A stretch of DNA of 64,000 nucleotides from Saussurea involucrata (lineage: Eukaryota > Streptophyta > Magnoliopsida > Asterales > Asteraceae). Positions 21,966 through 33,358 of this stretch are shown here, one piece after another. The first letter of the stretch is position 1, and every line of letters starts with the position of its first letter. The position numbers and the translations under genes are program-made. The stretch is taken from the NCBI GenBank assembly GCA_033807775.1, contig CM066317.1:37575870-37639869 (forward strand). The letters are read 5' to 3'. The notes under the pieces were generated by a model that did no database searches, was not told where the DNA came from, and saw nothing but the letters and a program-made list of their open reading frames with translations.

Positions 21966-22595
21966 CTTTCATACGATTTTTTACCATGACGATTACTGAC
22001 TTAAGCATCGGAGGGTCGTTGGTTAGCCAACGACCAACTGCTGACATCGTTTCATCGCAGGATCGCACTACATCAGTTGCTAAGTCCAATATACGACTTT
22101 AATTTCGCAGGATCGCACGACATAAGTTACTAAGTCTATCATACGATTTTAGTAAAATCGCACGATATAAACAATCGGTTCTGTTAGACGATTCAATTGT
22201 ATGATTACCGAAACACATAATTCAAGTTCATCGTACGATCTAGTTGTACGATCATAAAGTCTAAAGACCCCATTATCTAAGTTTTTTAGCTTAGAAGAAT
22301 TTCATGTTCGGAATGAATGCTTTGATCGCATGTGCTTACGTTTGCTTACATGGTTTAATAATGTAAAAGTCTCACGACTTATGTATTGTAATGGATGCCT
22401 AAGTCGCACGTCTTATGGTTCATTCTGTACTTAGTGAATTTTGCAATTGATATTATACTTGCCCACGACATGTATGAGTCAAAATAATACATGAATTCAA
22501 TAGAAGGGTAAGTTTCATTCATGAAATAAATAATTACATCTGAGTGGCTCGACCACCAATGGTCGAGCGATAAAAGCAAAACTAAGAAAAATCTT
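21966..22595. other. non-coding 3' region of D
   Basis: No gene. Repeats of TCGCACGACATAAG, CATACGACTT and TCGTACGATC in many diverged copies, homologous to 46139-46594 (G) and 5041-5485 (E). It begins with GGTCGTTGGTTAGCCAACGACC (about 22013-22031), an inverted repeat also present in G. Confidence 0.6.
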
Positions 22596-24698
22596 CTAAG
22601 TCTGAGGAGGATCGTTTGTCGCATCCTTGGCCGAGGCTTCGCCTTGAAGACCCTCGTCCACCTCCTCATCCTCGACCTCCTTCTCATCAGTCGAGGTCTC
22701 TTGCAGATCCGACTTCACTCAGATAGAAGGCAAGCTCTTCTGACGCCGAGGCGAGAGGATTTTTCCCCGACTGGTGTCGTCGCATGATAGCTGCCCGCGC
22801 AGTGAATCGGGCAAAAGCGAAGACGGACTTAGTCTTGTCCTTCAGCTCCTTCACCTCCTCTTCCAAGCTCGCCACCTTAGACTTGAACTCCTCGTCTTCT
22901 TTTCCCTTCATAGCCAAGGATTCCTTCGTCCTGTCCAGCTCCTCCCTTTGGTCGTAGATCAAAGATAGGGACTACTTTAGACGAGAGTTCACCTCATCCC
23001 TCGCGTGTCCGACGGCTTCCAACTCGTTCAGAGCGTCATCAAGTCGGACCGACATAGCCTCTTCGCGTTCCTGGGCAGACCTCTCCCTCTCCAACGCCGC
23101 GTCTTCTCTCTTAAGGGCAGAAGACACTAGGCCTTCTATCTTTCTCGTTTCGGCGTGCAGAGCCAAGGAAGATTGGAACGTCTGAAAAACATGAAAAGCA
23201 TTGTTAGTAAATATTCGACAAATTAAACATCGATAAAACAAAACAAGTCTTGAAAGAAAGACTTACCATGAACGCCAGTCCGGCAACGTGCGATCCCGTA
23301 TCCTCGACGGAGACCCCTCGAAAATGCTCCTCGAAAGATGGTAGCTGATATTTCCCCAGATGCGGAAACAATCTCGTCCCGTCTAGGACATTGTCAGCTA
23401 AGAAGTCCGACGGTAATGTAAAATTAACCGTCGTGACTTCCTTACCCTCGGTCGCGTGACCCTTGCCCTTGTCGGTCGTTGTACGGGTCGACGTCGCAGA
23501 CGCAGACACCATCTTTATCGCCTAAAGCGCAGGGCTGATTGGCGTCGCGTCGATCGCGTCTGAAGACACCTTCGTCTTCCCAGGAGTCGCGATCGCCGCC
23601 TTCGCCTTCTCAGGACTAACGACTCTCGACGAGTCGCTTACCGTCGAAGACGGTTCCATCAGGATCATCATCCTCGTCTTCTTTAGGACACCCGACCCAG
23701 TCTTCGGGGTCCCCTTCCTCTTTTCTCTTCCCTGACGGGCCAGCTCAGCTTGAGCTGCCTTCTTGGCAGCCGCAGGTGTCATCTTCGCCTGGGATCCCCC
23801 TATAAGAACAAGAAAAAAGGAAGAACAGTTAAGCAACTGAAAGTAGTGGAAAGAGTAAGTCGAGCGGAGTATGGTACACTTACCAGTCATCTCTACCTCC
23901 TCCTCTTTCTCCTCTTCCTCCTATGTCTCCTCTTCCTCCTCCGCGTCCTCTCGACTCACCTGACGTCTCTCGCTCAAGAAGACTAAGTCGTCGTCGTCGT
24001 CTATCAGATGACATGTGATGAACGATCGATCGTCGGGACTAATCTCTAAGAACTTCTCGATCTTAGCCTTGGAGTCGTCGTTAGGCTCCACCTTGTCGAA
24101 ATTGATATCTGGAAACATAGAGGAAGAAGATTAGTCGAGACACAAAGCCATAAATGCAATAAAAACGTTCAACTAAAGCTAGAAACTCACCCGCCATGTT
24201 CCAACCGGACCTGATCCAGTCACTTTAAGGGTCCAGCATCGCTACCCGCACGAGTACGTACCTGGTCTTCCATTTACGGTCATTGACCACAGTTTTCAGA
24301 ACCAAGGTACGATCACCCTTGTGTTTCGAAAATAGACTGTAGCGACGGTAAGTATCTTTCTTGACCTGGTAAGTCATCAACAGGTCCGTCACATTCATCG
24401 GCGACTCCGAATTCCCGGTAAGTCGCTCGATGACCTGTATGACGTGCCAGAATTGGGGCATCAGTTGCCCCGGCGACAAGTCAAACTCGCACATAAATGC
24501 CTTAGCTAAAGGCGAGTATGGCAAGTGGAATCCTATCTTGAAAGGGTATTCGTATATCACGACATACCCCTCCGGACACATCTTCGGTCGAATCTGACCG
24601 GCCTTGCTCACAGTAATCCCCGCAGGGATCTTCGCTAAACCCCTCAGGTCGTCGAGATCATCCTAAGTTCTAATGGTACTTTTGGGTTCTGTCGACAT
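22596..24698 (-). pseudogene. antisense spliced extra gene of gypsy D (putative gypsy-type transposon family)
   Basis: Gene opposite in direction to gag-pol. Four exons can be read: 24698-24191, 24108-23884, 23799-23267, 23181-22596. Introns have GT-AG ends and good plant-like sites (GTGAGT/TTTCCAG, GTAAGT/TTATAG, GTAAGT/TTTTTCAG), and each join keeps frame (MA-DINFD, MTG-GSQAK, AFM-TFQSS). Product: N-terminal domain with EGYVVIYEYPFKIGFHLPYS, typical of plant proteins filed as putative gypsy-type transposon proteins; acidic stretch; basic Ser/Thr segment; a long heptad coiled coil (ALERERSAQEREEAM); acidic C-terminus. Stops: TAG after TIRT, TAA after AMLDP, TAG after ISPAL, TAG in RLK*SLS. 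Role unknown. Confidence 0.8.
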
Positions 24699-24962
24699 CG
24701 CTAATCCCGTTAACCAGGTTTGTCTATCTGAAAATCCCCAAATGTCCCAATTCTTCCTAGGCTTTCTAGCTATGGATTTACGACGCATGCAATGAAGAGG
24801 ATGTCGTACCTTATATAGGCGCTCTAGAAACTTTGAAATTCCTAATCGACTCAAAGATTTCTTGCAGGTTGGGAAAGGATTCGGCGAAGAACAGCAAGAA
24901 ATGAAGAAGAATCTCTCTCTAAACTCTATGTAAACGTAAAATGGAAAAGATCCATCGTGGGT

Positions 24963-24972
24963 CTCTATTTAT
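24963..24972 (-). promoter_or_regulatory. candidate promoter of the antisense gene in D
   Basis: CATAAATAGA on the minus strand about 265 nt upstream of the ATG at 24698, followed by ACCCACGATGGATCTTTTC. The truncated element at 3118-3445 has TATAAATAAA followed by GATCACGACGGATCTTTTC in the equivalent place. Confidence 0.5.
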
Positions 24973-25244
24973 GGAATTGATCGTGTCAGGTCGAGTCACT
25001 CGATGATCGACACGTACCCATGTCTATTCGTATGATCGCACGGATCGTTGACACCTGGCGATGACAGCTGCTAAGCATAATCGTTCGTCAGCATGACGTC
25101 ACGACCTTATCCCCTTTTCGACTTCCCCTTTAGTTGGAATTGGACCGATCCAGTTCCCAGGAAACTGAAGTGACTTTCGACACGTGTCACGACCTTAGAC
25201 GTCCGCCTGACAAAATTTAAAATTCGAATTTGCCACTCTATTTT

Positions 25245-25262
25245 TAAAATTTGGGGGCAAAT
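25245..25262 (+). other. polypurine tract of D
   Basis: AAAATTTGGGGGCAAAT directly before the 3' LTR start TGTTTGGG. Confidence 0.8.
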
Positions 25263-26035
25263 TGTTTGGGTAAAATTTCACCAGTCTCGACCACGACCAA
25301 AGCTGAAATCAAAAGTTATCCACCTCACGACACTCGACCATGACGTCGTCTAGCTCACACGACCGTCGTATGGAATCTCTCGACCTCGACCGACTAATGT
25401 ACGTTATTTCTGTTACTTTTTCATTGTTTAATGCAAGGTCAATGTCATTGATGACCAACGGCTATAACCGATGAAGGCCATTAACAGCATTAAATACGGC
25501 GTCCGTTACGACTGTTACACGAAGCTTTTTATGAATTCAGTAAAGGCATTCAAAGACTATAAATACAAGGATTCCATCCTCATTTGCGGATCATCTCATC
25601 ATCTCTCACACCCTGAATCAACTGAACTCTCAAAGAACAGTCGAAGCAAATAATTCTCTCTCAACAGATCGCTCACGACGCACGACATACATGCACGACA
25701 CTTAGTTCTTGCACACGACGCACCCGTTTTTACATTTGATACACTTGTTACTTTACATTTAAAAGTCTTTCCTTCATTTGTATTGTAATCTCTGTACGAT
25801 CGACACCAGAAACATAAGGACATCGCCCCTGCTAGGCGACCATAGTGCAGCAACGACCCCCAAAGTCGTCCGCGGGTTTTTTCCTCGTTGAGGTTTTTCC
25901 CGTGTCACCAAAATCTTTGTCTTATTTACATTTTTCGTCTTTGTCGTACGCTTTGTCGAAATATTCTTGTTCTTTAGTTGTTAAGCTCCACAATCAACCT
26001 TAAGTTATCCTTCTGGATGATTTTTGGCATTAACA
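25263..26035 (+). repeat. gypsy LTR (3' LTR of D)
   Basis: 773 bp, TGTTTGGGTAAAATTTCACC to TTTTTGGCATTAACA, with TATA box CTATAAATAC at about 25557-25566. Followed by the target duplication GTGTC. Confidence 0.9.
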
Positions 26036-26040
26036 GTGTC

Positions 26041-29000
26041 GAGGAAGGATGATCCGCTGATCTTCAAGCTGTTTGATCATTGCTTCTCTCTTTTTCTGAT
26101 CATCTTCACTTAGTGTTTGAGAAGCCAAGGAAGGTCTGTTATTGTGAGAGAGCAGCTATTCTTCAGGTTATTCAGTCTCAGTGACATCCAAGACCGGGAT
26201 TATTTCTTCAGCGCTAGAGGCTGGGATTATTGTTGATGCAGTAGGAGGAACTTCAGCTGTATCCTCAAGCATGGGAGAGGACTAGCTGAAACACAGCGAT
26301 CGTTTAAGTAAGATCATTTGGGAAGAAAGAGATAAGGAAAGAATGGGGTTTAAGTGTATAGAGGTTTTATGGAGAGGAGAACTGATATTGAGAAGGGATA
26401 GAGAAGGGGTGCAGTATAAGGAAATATAGTGTGTGTTACCTGACAAACTGGCTTCCTGAAGAGAATAGCCAAGTTGTCTTCAGAAGAAACACCTTTGTTC
26501 TTGCCTTTGTCAGCTTCAGACGCTGCAGGCCTTTTGGTGGTCCCCTCCCCTGATGGTTCATTTATCATAACCCTTTTTTGAGCAGTGGCCTTCTTGGGCT
26601 GGACGAAGAAGAAGTCATCATCATCGTCATCATCATCATCGTTTTTAGGAGGTGATGATGGTTCGTCGTCCTTAAGATTGAGGTCTTCATTATCTTCTTC
26701 TTCCTCCTCAGCTTCAGATTCTTCCTCATCAGCGTAGGGTTCTGTTACATCAGCAACAACTTCATCTTCGAGGGAGGTTTCTCGGTTTCCTCAGGGTTTT
26801 CAACTCCCTGAGGTTTCTTGGTTGTAGCATCAGCAGAAACAATACCCTCCCCTTCAGAGTACGGGGAAGGTCTTCAAGATTTTTCTCCTCCCCCTCAACA
26901 TTATGGGGAAGGTCTTCAGTCTTCTCCCCCTCTTCCACATGATAGATGGGGGAGGATATAGGAGTAGCAGCAGCAACATCAGCTGTCATAGTATTACTGT
27001 CTTCTAGGACAGTGATACCCATGAAGGTTTCAATCACTACTATTCTGTCTTCCAGGCCAGAAATAGTAGGACTGATCTTTTGAAGATCTTATCGATCCGT
27101 CTGAGTTAAATGTGAGGGAGTGCATGTAAGAGCATTCAGATGCTCGAGAATCTGCTGTAGGAGAGTCTTCACAGTGTTCACGTCTGACTTTATAGTAGTC
27201 ACCTCTCCATTAAGATCGCCAACCATTGTCTTCAATGATGTGACTTCATTGGACAGGGTTGTAATGTTGGTGGAGAGAGTGATGTTGGCGGTGGAGTTTT
27301 TAGCGAGGGTAGTAGAAAATTGACCAATGCTACCATCTACCTTCTCCAGATCAACACTGGAGGCTTTGTCTTTGACCTTGGTGGTCAGCTTCTTCAGTTC
27401 CTCTCTAGCGTTTGTAACCACTGAAGAGTTTGTAGATAAAATGGTGGTAAGAGATTCCACCTCTGATGATAGATTTGTGAGCGATGTGTTGATGTCGCCC
27501 AAATTAGGACCTGAAAAAGTTGAGAACTTGTTAACAGAGGAAAGCTCAGAAGTTCGGGATTTGGAGATAGGAGTGTGTGGAGTTATGTGTATACCTGCGG
27601 GGTGGTTGATGAAGTCCTCGAACTCTCGATGACCTGTCAACGTCTCCATGTCGTCTTCCATTGTACGTGTACGCTGGGAAGTGCCCGCAGGTCCTATATT
27701 TGTATCCATCATCCTATATAGAGTGTCAACAGCTGTATCATGTAGGATGACGGGCGTTGCAGAGAATGGGGGGAAAATTTGTCGAGTGGCCAAAGGATGA
27801 GTGGGAGGAACAACGGTTGAGAAGAGGGATTTGGTGAGAGGTTCAGCCTCGGATTCGCTGAGAAATACTTCTTCAGTCCTTAGAGGGTCTGAAGGAGGGG
27901 GATTCTGTTCCAAGTTTATAACCTCAGCGTTTAGAGACGCTGAAGTTGGTATGGAAGGGGTGGCCTGATCAGCTGTGGTAGAGCGTACCACGGAACTATC
28001 CAGCGGCTCTTGTACAGAAAGAGTCGTGGATTCTTCAGCATGTGAATGCTTGGGGGTTGCCCCTTGGTTTTCTTGATCCTTTAAGAATCAAGTAGGGTAG
28101 TAGAGTGTTTCCTTTTATTGGAAGGAGTGGAGGTTGCAGCCTGGGTACCAGCGGTTGGGATTACAGTGGTGGTAGCTGCAGAAGTAGAAGAATTGGGGTT
28201 GAGAAGAGATAAGAGTTTAGAAAGACGTACCTCGTTTGGCAGGGGCTTGAAGTCAAGAACTTTAACGCCAAGCTGAGAGAGCTTCAGGTCACCCACTTTT
28301 GGGTATTTGTCCCCAAGTCCGTGTAGAAAGAGAGAACTGACAAACCGGGGGTAAGGAACACATGTTGGTCGGTCAGCCATGTCCACCCTGAACACCAGAT
28401 CATTGTAAATGATTGATGCCCAATCAATGTGAAGGCCCTTCAGCAGTGCATATCTCATCGCCTGTTGGGGTTGGGATGCTTGGTCAGTTGACCCAGTTTT
28501 CGCTGTCAGGCAGCTGATCAAATGAGCAAAGATGAAGTTCATCTCGCTTGGCATCATTGACTTCTTGATAGCAGTCAGCTTCTTCTCAGGGAGTTCATCT
28601 CTCCCTGTGTCCCAGACGTACCTCATTGCATCGAATAAGGCAATCAGGGTTTCCCTATCAGCTAGGTTTTTGGGGTTAGGCAGAGGGACAAAGCGGTTTT
28701 CTTTGGAACTACCAGGAAGGTTCAGGGCACGCCTGATAGTAGCAGTGGTGATCTTGGAAGTACCATGTTTGGTGTCACAGACAATGACATCAAGCATTTT
28801 CTTTGGGTCCTTGGGTGAGGGTACCTGAGCTCTTCTGGCAGTATACCAAAACTGGGCTAGAAGATATCGATAAGCTGGGGGTGCAATAGTAAGAGCTGTC
28901 GATAGGGGACATGTTTTGAGAAAGTTTACAGCATCATCCAGGTGTTTGACCTGCTACTTTTGAGGGAAGTCGAACAGAGCATAGGTTTGTTGCTTTGAAA

Positions 29001-29105
29001 GGTGACTTGCTTAAGGTTAAATTTAACCTGAGGAGCTTTTGTGAATTCAGTAACCTCAGCAGCAGTGGGAGACTTGGCGATAGGAGCTTCAATAGTAGAT
29101 GCCAT
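26041..29105 (-). pseudogene. third gene of copia A, N-terminal and middle part
   Basis: ATG at 29105 (MASTIEAPIAKSPTAAEV). It is preceded by a leader intron (29499-29108, CACAG/GTTAAT ... AAACAG) and contains an internal intron (26439-26282, GTCAG/GTAACA ... CAGCTAG). Protein parts: a domain with FWYTARRAQV, TTATIRRALNLP, LPEKKLTAIKKS, MNFIFAHLISCLTAKTGS; a Ser/Pro-rich linker; a coiled coil from about 27500 to 27150 (LTNLSSEVESLTTIL...); a very acidic stretch (Asp/Glu runs near 26610-26740); a basic NLS-like end. Lesions: frame change near YALFDF, TAG at QVKHL, TAA after TLLDS with frame change, others near 26900. Copy B has the same layout. Function unknown. Confidence 0.75.
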
Positions 29106-29107
29106 TT

Positions 29108-29499
29108 CTGTTTATCACATGTAAACATGAAGAAGATAAACAAAAATGTCTTAATGTGGAAAGAGTTTCCAAATAAGATGTTTTTGGGTTTTGTACATTT
29201 CATTCAGACAAAAGATGTCTTAATGAAGATTAGGGTTTTTCTTGTTTTGAAAAAGAATGACAAAACATAGTGAACATTTGTTTTTCAGTTTTTGTTTGAA
29301 GAAGAGCTTCTGGAAAAACATATGAAGATGCAAGTTTAAGGTTCTTGTTTTAAACTTGAAGAACAATCATGAAGATTGTGTTCATAAAATCATGAAAAGA
29401 AATGATTTCATTTTAAAAATTTTCTTTTGTTTGATCTGTTAATAACAAGAATAAGATTATAAATAAGTTTATTAGTTGCAAGATAAAATAGATATTAAC
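29108..29499 (-). other. 5' leader intron of the third gene in A
   Basis: 392 nt, donor CACAG/GTTAATATC, acceptor GTGATAAACAG/AA just before the ATG. The same donor and acceptor occur in copy B (40082-39692, 391 nt). Predicted only; T-rich throughout, as plant introns are. Confidence 0.6.
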
Positions 29500-29621
29500 C
29501 TGTGATGTTTAAGAAGATGAAGATGAACAGGTTCTTGAGTTTATATCTCGAATGCAACAGAGAAATCTTGCTTGAAGAAGATGATGTTCGTGTAAAGGTA
29601 AAAATATAAACTCGAATGTGT

Positions 29622-29630
29622 TTATATAGT
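29622..29630 (-). promoter_or_regulatory. TATA box of the third gene in A
   Basis: CTCACTATATAAACACATTCG on the minus strand, about 125 nt upstream of the leader intron and 520 nt from the ATG. Conserved in copy B at 40202-40209. It lies in the spacer after pol (29631-30082 holds no gene). Confidence 0.6.
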
Positions 29631-30082
29631 GAGAGTTAGAGGGAGAAAAACTGTGAGCGGGAAAGTTTTTCATCATGACTCTGACACGTTCCTCGAATTT
29701 GAATGGACAAGGAAAACGAAACGGGCGAACGTGTGTCAGAAAAAGCGTGCGATGGTCTATCCGTTATGATGTCGTCACAAACGTATTTTCATATTTTAGG
29801 ATGTCTCTGAGGATTTGAAAAACTCGGGGACCTTTTGAAAAATATGAAGCACTGAATAGAAATATCAGTGTTAGAGTTTTAGAAATTTCAAAGTATTACT
29901 GAAAGGAAGAGATATTCAGCGATGCAATTTGTTTTGAAATCTTGCATTCATATGCGAACGTCAGCGAGTAAAGAGAGAACATACCTTAACATCAGCGAGT
30001 CAAGTTTGTTCAGAGAGTAGATGATGAGAAGGGTTATATAAGTTCATTGTTATCACTGATCAAATGTGAACCGCTGAAGATT

Positions 30083-32985
30083 TTACTCTTCAAAGTTCAG
30101 CATTCCAAGCTCGCTGATGAGAAAGTTGAATCTTGTCTCATCAAGAGGTTTGGTAAACAGATCAGCTACCTGAAAGTCAGTTGGGATAAAGTGAAGTTCT
30201 ATATCACCATTCATCACATGATCTCTGATAAAATTATACCTGATTTCGATGTGTTTAGTCTTTGAGTGTAGCACTAGATTATTAGCTATGGCGATGGTAC
30301 TAGTGTTGTCGCAATAGATTGGGATTTTCGAGAGCTGAAGGTCATAGGCCAGTAGTTGATTTCTCATCCACAAGACCTGAGAACAACAGCTTCCAGCAGC
30401 TACGTACTCAGCTTCAGCGGTTGAGGTGGACACTGAGTTTTGCTTTTTACTTGTCCAACTCACCAGCTTTCCACCCAGGAGCTGACAGCCTCCTGTGGTG
30501 CTTTTCCTATCCAATTTGCAACCTGCAAAATCACCATCTGAAGAGGCGATTAGATCAAACCCTGAGTCTTTGGGATACCAAACACCTAGGTTAGGAGTAC
30601 CTTTAAGGTAACGAAAGATTAGCTTTACAGCGATCAAATGAGATTCCTTAGGGTCAGCTTGATATCGTGCACACAAACAGGTTGTGTACATAATATCAGG
30701 TCGACTAGCTGTTAAATAAAGAAGAGAGTTGATCATCCCACGGTACGCTATGACATTAACAGCTTTTCCAGAAGGATCCTTGTTTAGTGTCAGCGGTGGT
30801 GCCATAGGGGTTTTCATAGTTGACATATGAGTTAAATCAAATTTCTTCAGCATATCTTTAACATACTTTCCTTGGTGAATGAAAGTTCCTTTTTCACTCT
30901 GTTTGATTTGAAAACATGGGAAATAAGTTAGCTCACCCATCATACTCATTTTATATTCAGCTTTCATTCTTTCAGCGAAACGAGTACATAGGTCAGGGTT
31001 AGTGGAACCAAATATAATATCATCGACATATATTTGAACAAGAATAATATGACCTTTTACTTTCCTGAAAAATAGAGTTTTGTCGATTTTACCACGCTCA
31101 AATTTTTCAATATGGAGATAAGTAGAGAGAGTGTCATACCATGCACGAGGAGCTTGCTTTAAGCTATAAAGTGCCTTATCCAGTTTATAAACATAACCTA
31201 TATGCTTAGGATCTGAGAATCCTGGAGGTTGCTCCACGTAGACTTCTTCATTTAGCTTTCCATTTAGGAACGATGTTTTAACATTCATCTGATAAACTTT
31301 GAAGTCTTTGTGTACATCGTAAGCTAAGAAAAGACGAATGGCTTCTAGTCTTGCCACTGGAGCAAAGGTTTCGTCGTAATCTATACCTTCCTCTTGTATG
31401 TATCCCTGAGCAACAAGTCGAGCCTTGTTGCGGGTTACAGTTCCATGTTCATCTAACTTGTTTCGATAGACCCATTTTGTGCCTATCACATACTTGTCGG
31501 ATGGTCTACGAACAAGCTTCCAAACTTTGTTTCTTTCGAATTCAGTCAGCTCTTCTTGCATAGCGCTGACCCAGTTTGGATCTTGGAGGGCATCATTTGT
31601 TTTCTTTGGTTCAATCAGAGAAATAAAGTTAACAAATAAACAAATATTACCTGTACCTCGTCGAGTCTGAACACCATCATTTGGATCACTAAGAATTTGT
31701 TCAATAGGGTGATTGATAGTCCATCGCTGAGCCGGAGCATAAGTCACTGACTCAACCTGAACTTCTGGAGGAGCTGAAGATGAGGCTTCAACAACCTGTG
31801 GTATTTCAGCCAAGAGAGGAAGAGGTGCAGATGTCATTTCATTCACTGATTGCTGAGAAGTAGATGGTATATCTGAGATAGAAGGTTCAGAAGCAGGCAT
31901 AGTGTTTAGAGGAACAGCAGAGACCCATGATGTTTCAGCTTCACTTGTCTGCACGCTTGGGATGATGGTAGCATCATCATCTTCAGCGGGATGAGTATGA
32001 GATGGAGGAGTGGGAATGTATTTTGAATCACCAATATGAGAAAACATCCATTGATTCAGTTCTTCAGTATCAGCAAAAGGTCTAGAGTTCGCTGAACGGG
32101 ATTCGTCAAAGGTGACGTGGATTGTTTCTTCTACAGTCTGTCTTCTTCGATTGAAGACTCTGAAGGCTTTGGAGATTGAAGAATATCCAAGAAATATTCC
32201 ATCATCAGCCTTTGGATCAAACTTTCCAAGGGCGTCTCTGTTGTTCAGTATGAAACACTGACATCCAAAGATGTGAAGAAAGCTAATTGAAGGCTTTCTC
32301 CCATGGATAAGTTCATAGGCTATTTTCTTAAATCTTTTGACAATCAGCGACCTATTTTGAGTAAAACAAGCAGTGTTGACAGCTTCTGCCCAGAACTGAG
32401 TAGGTAGATGAGAATCGCTGAGCATTGAACGTGCGGCTTCGATGATAGTTCGATTTCTTCTTGCAACGACTCCATTTTGTTGTGGTGTTCTCACTGATGA
32501 AAAGTTGTGAGAAATACCCTTACTTTCAAAGAAGGAATCAAGAGAACTGTTTTTGAATTCAGTCCCATGATCACTCCTTATTGAGCGAACGACCATGTTG
32601 TTCAAGACTTCCATTTTACTAACAAAAGTGATGAGTTCTTCAGGGGTGTCACTCTTAGAACGGAGAAACATTACCCAGGTATAGCGAGAGAATTCATCAA
32701 CTATGACCAATGTATATTTCTTTCCAGCGATGGATTGTTTGTTAACAGGGCCAAACAAATCCATATGGAGAAGTTGTAGAGGAGATGACACTGAGGAAAC
32801 TTGCTTAGACTTGAAGCTTGCTTTGGTCTGTTTCCCTTTCTCACACGCTGAACATAAGGACTCCTTAGCGTATGAGTGTTGAGGTAGACTAGTGACTAAC
32901 TCTTTAGAATAAAGAGTATTCAGTGTCTTGAAGTTGAGATGAAAGAGCCTCTTATGCCATAGCCAGTTGGCATCAGATGAGGCTT
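30083..32985 (-). CDS. pol: copia A pol: integrase, reverse transcriptase, RNase H
   Basis: Open for 902 codons from a GTG at 32791, and readable in frame back to about 32985 (WLWHKRLFHLNFKTLN, CSACEKGKQ: the integrase zinc-binding part). Integrase core: HMDLFGP, RSDHGTEF and QQNGVVARRNR; copy B has NGVAERRNR, so the catalytic Glu is Ala here. RT: KWVYRNKLDEHG, EEGIDYDETFAPVARLEA, YQMNVKTSFLNG (Asn for the catalytic Asp; B has YQMDVKSAFLNG), IYVDDIIFGS. RNase H: SSDGDFAGC, SKKQNSVSTSTAEAEYVA, IYCDNTS, SKTKHIEIRYNFI. The frame is long, but two catalytic sites are lost, so it cannot work by itself. Confidence 0.9.
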
Positions 32986-33358
32986 TTCCATACGATAACC
33001 GCTGAGAGCTATCTTCACCTTTTTGTCAGTGACAAAGCAGGATTCCTTAGTGAAAATCACTTTGTTATCCTTGTCACACAGCTGACTTATGCTTAGAAGA
33101 TTATGCTGCAGTCCTTCAACATATGCAACTCTTCCAAAGGTTGTTGTACCATTTGAAAGTACCCCAAAACCTCGGGTATAGCCTTTTCCATTTCCACCGA
33201 AGGTCACTGAAGGACCCTTCTCTTCCTTGTATTCAGTGAGCAGGTTTTTCTTTCCAGTCATGTGTCTAGAGCATCCGCTATCAAGATACCAGATACCCTT
33301 CTGAACCTACAAACAAATGAAGATTAGTTTGACTTGGGCACCCATTTTACTATGGGTA
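32920..33358 (-). pseudogene. copia A protease and pre-integrase segment
   Basis: Protease signature GIWYLDSGCSRHMTGKK near 33290-33240, followed by TFGGNGKGYTRGFG and GLQHNLLSISQLCDKDN. A frame change near 32985 separates it from the integrase frame. Upstream, the end of gag is seen (IVKWVPKSN then TAA, about 33345-33319). Pol is offset by -1 relative to gag and begins right after TTTGTTTGTAG. Confidence 0.82.

Larger units (their letters stand above)
17577..26035 (+). mobile_element. non-autonomous Ty3/gypsy element D in copia A
   Basis: Plus-strand element with both LTRs and target duplication GTGTC (17572-17576 and 26036-26040). It keeps gag-protease (with many stops), a stub of pol, the integrase C-terminus, the antisense gene and the polypurine tract, but has lost RT, RNase H and the integrase core. 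It is the same family as G. Confidence 0.9.

Noticed and set aside
24663..24854. Start of the antisense gene in D upstream of 24698
   Set aside because: No upstream frame matches known members, and the ATG at 24698 gives the expected short N-terminus before the DLDDL segment.
26350..26440. Hydrophobic C-terminal tail of the third gene (also 36886-36975) as a membrane anchor of an envelope
   Set aside because: It is encoded within the predicted internal intron and follows a consensus splice donor in both copies.
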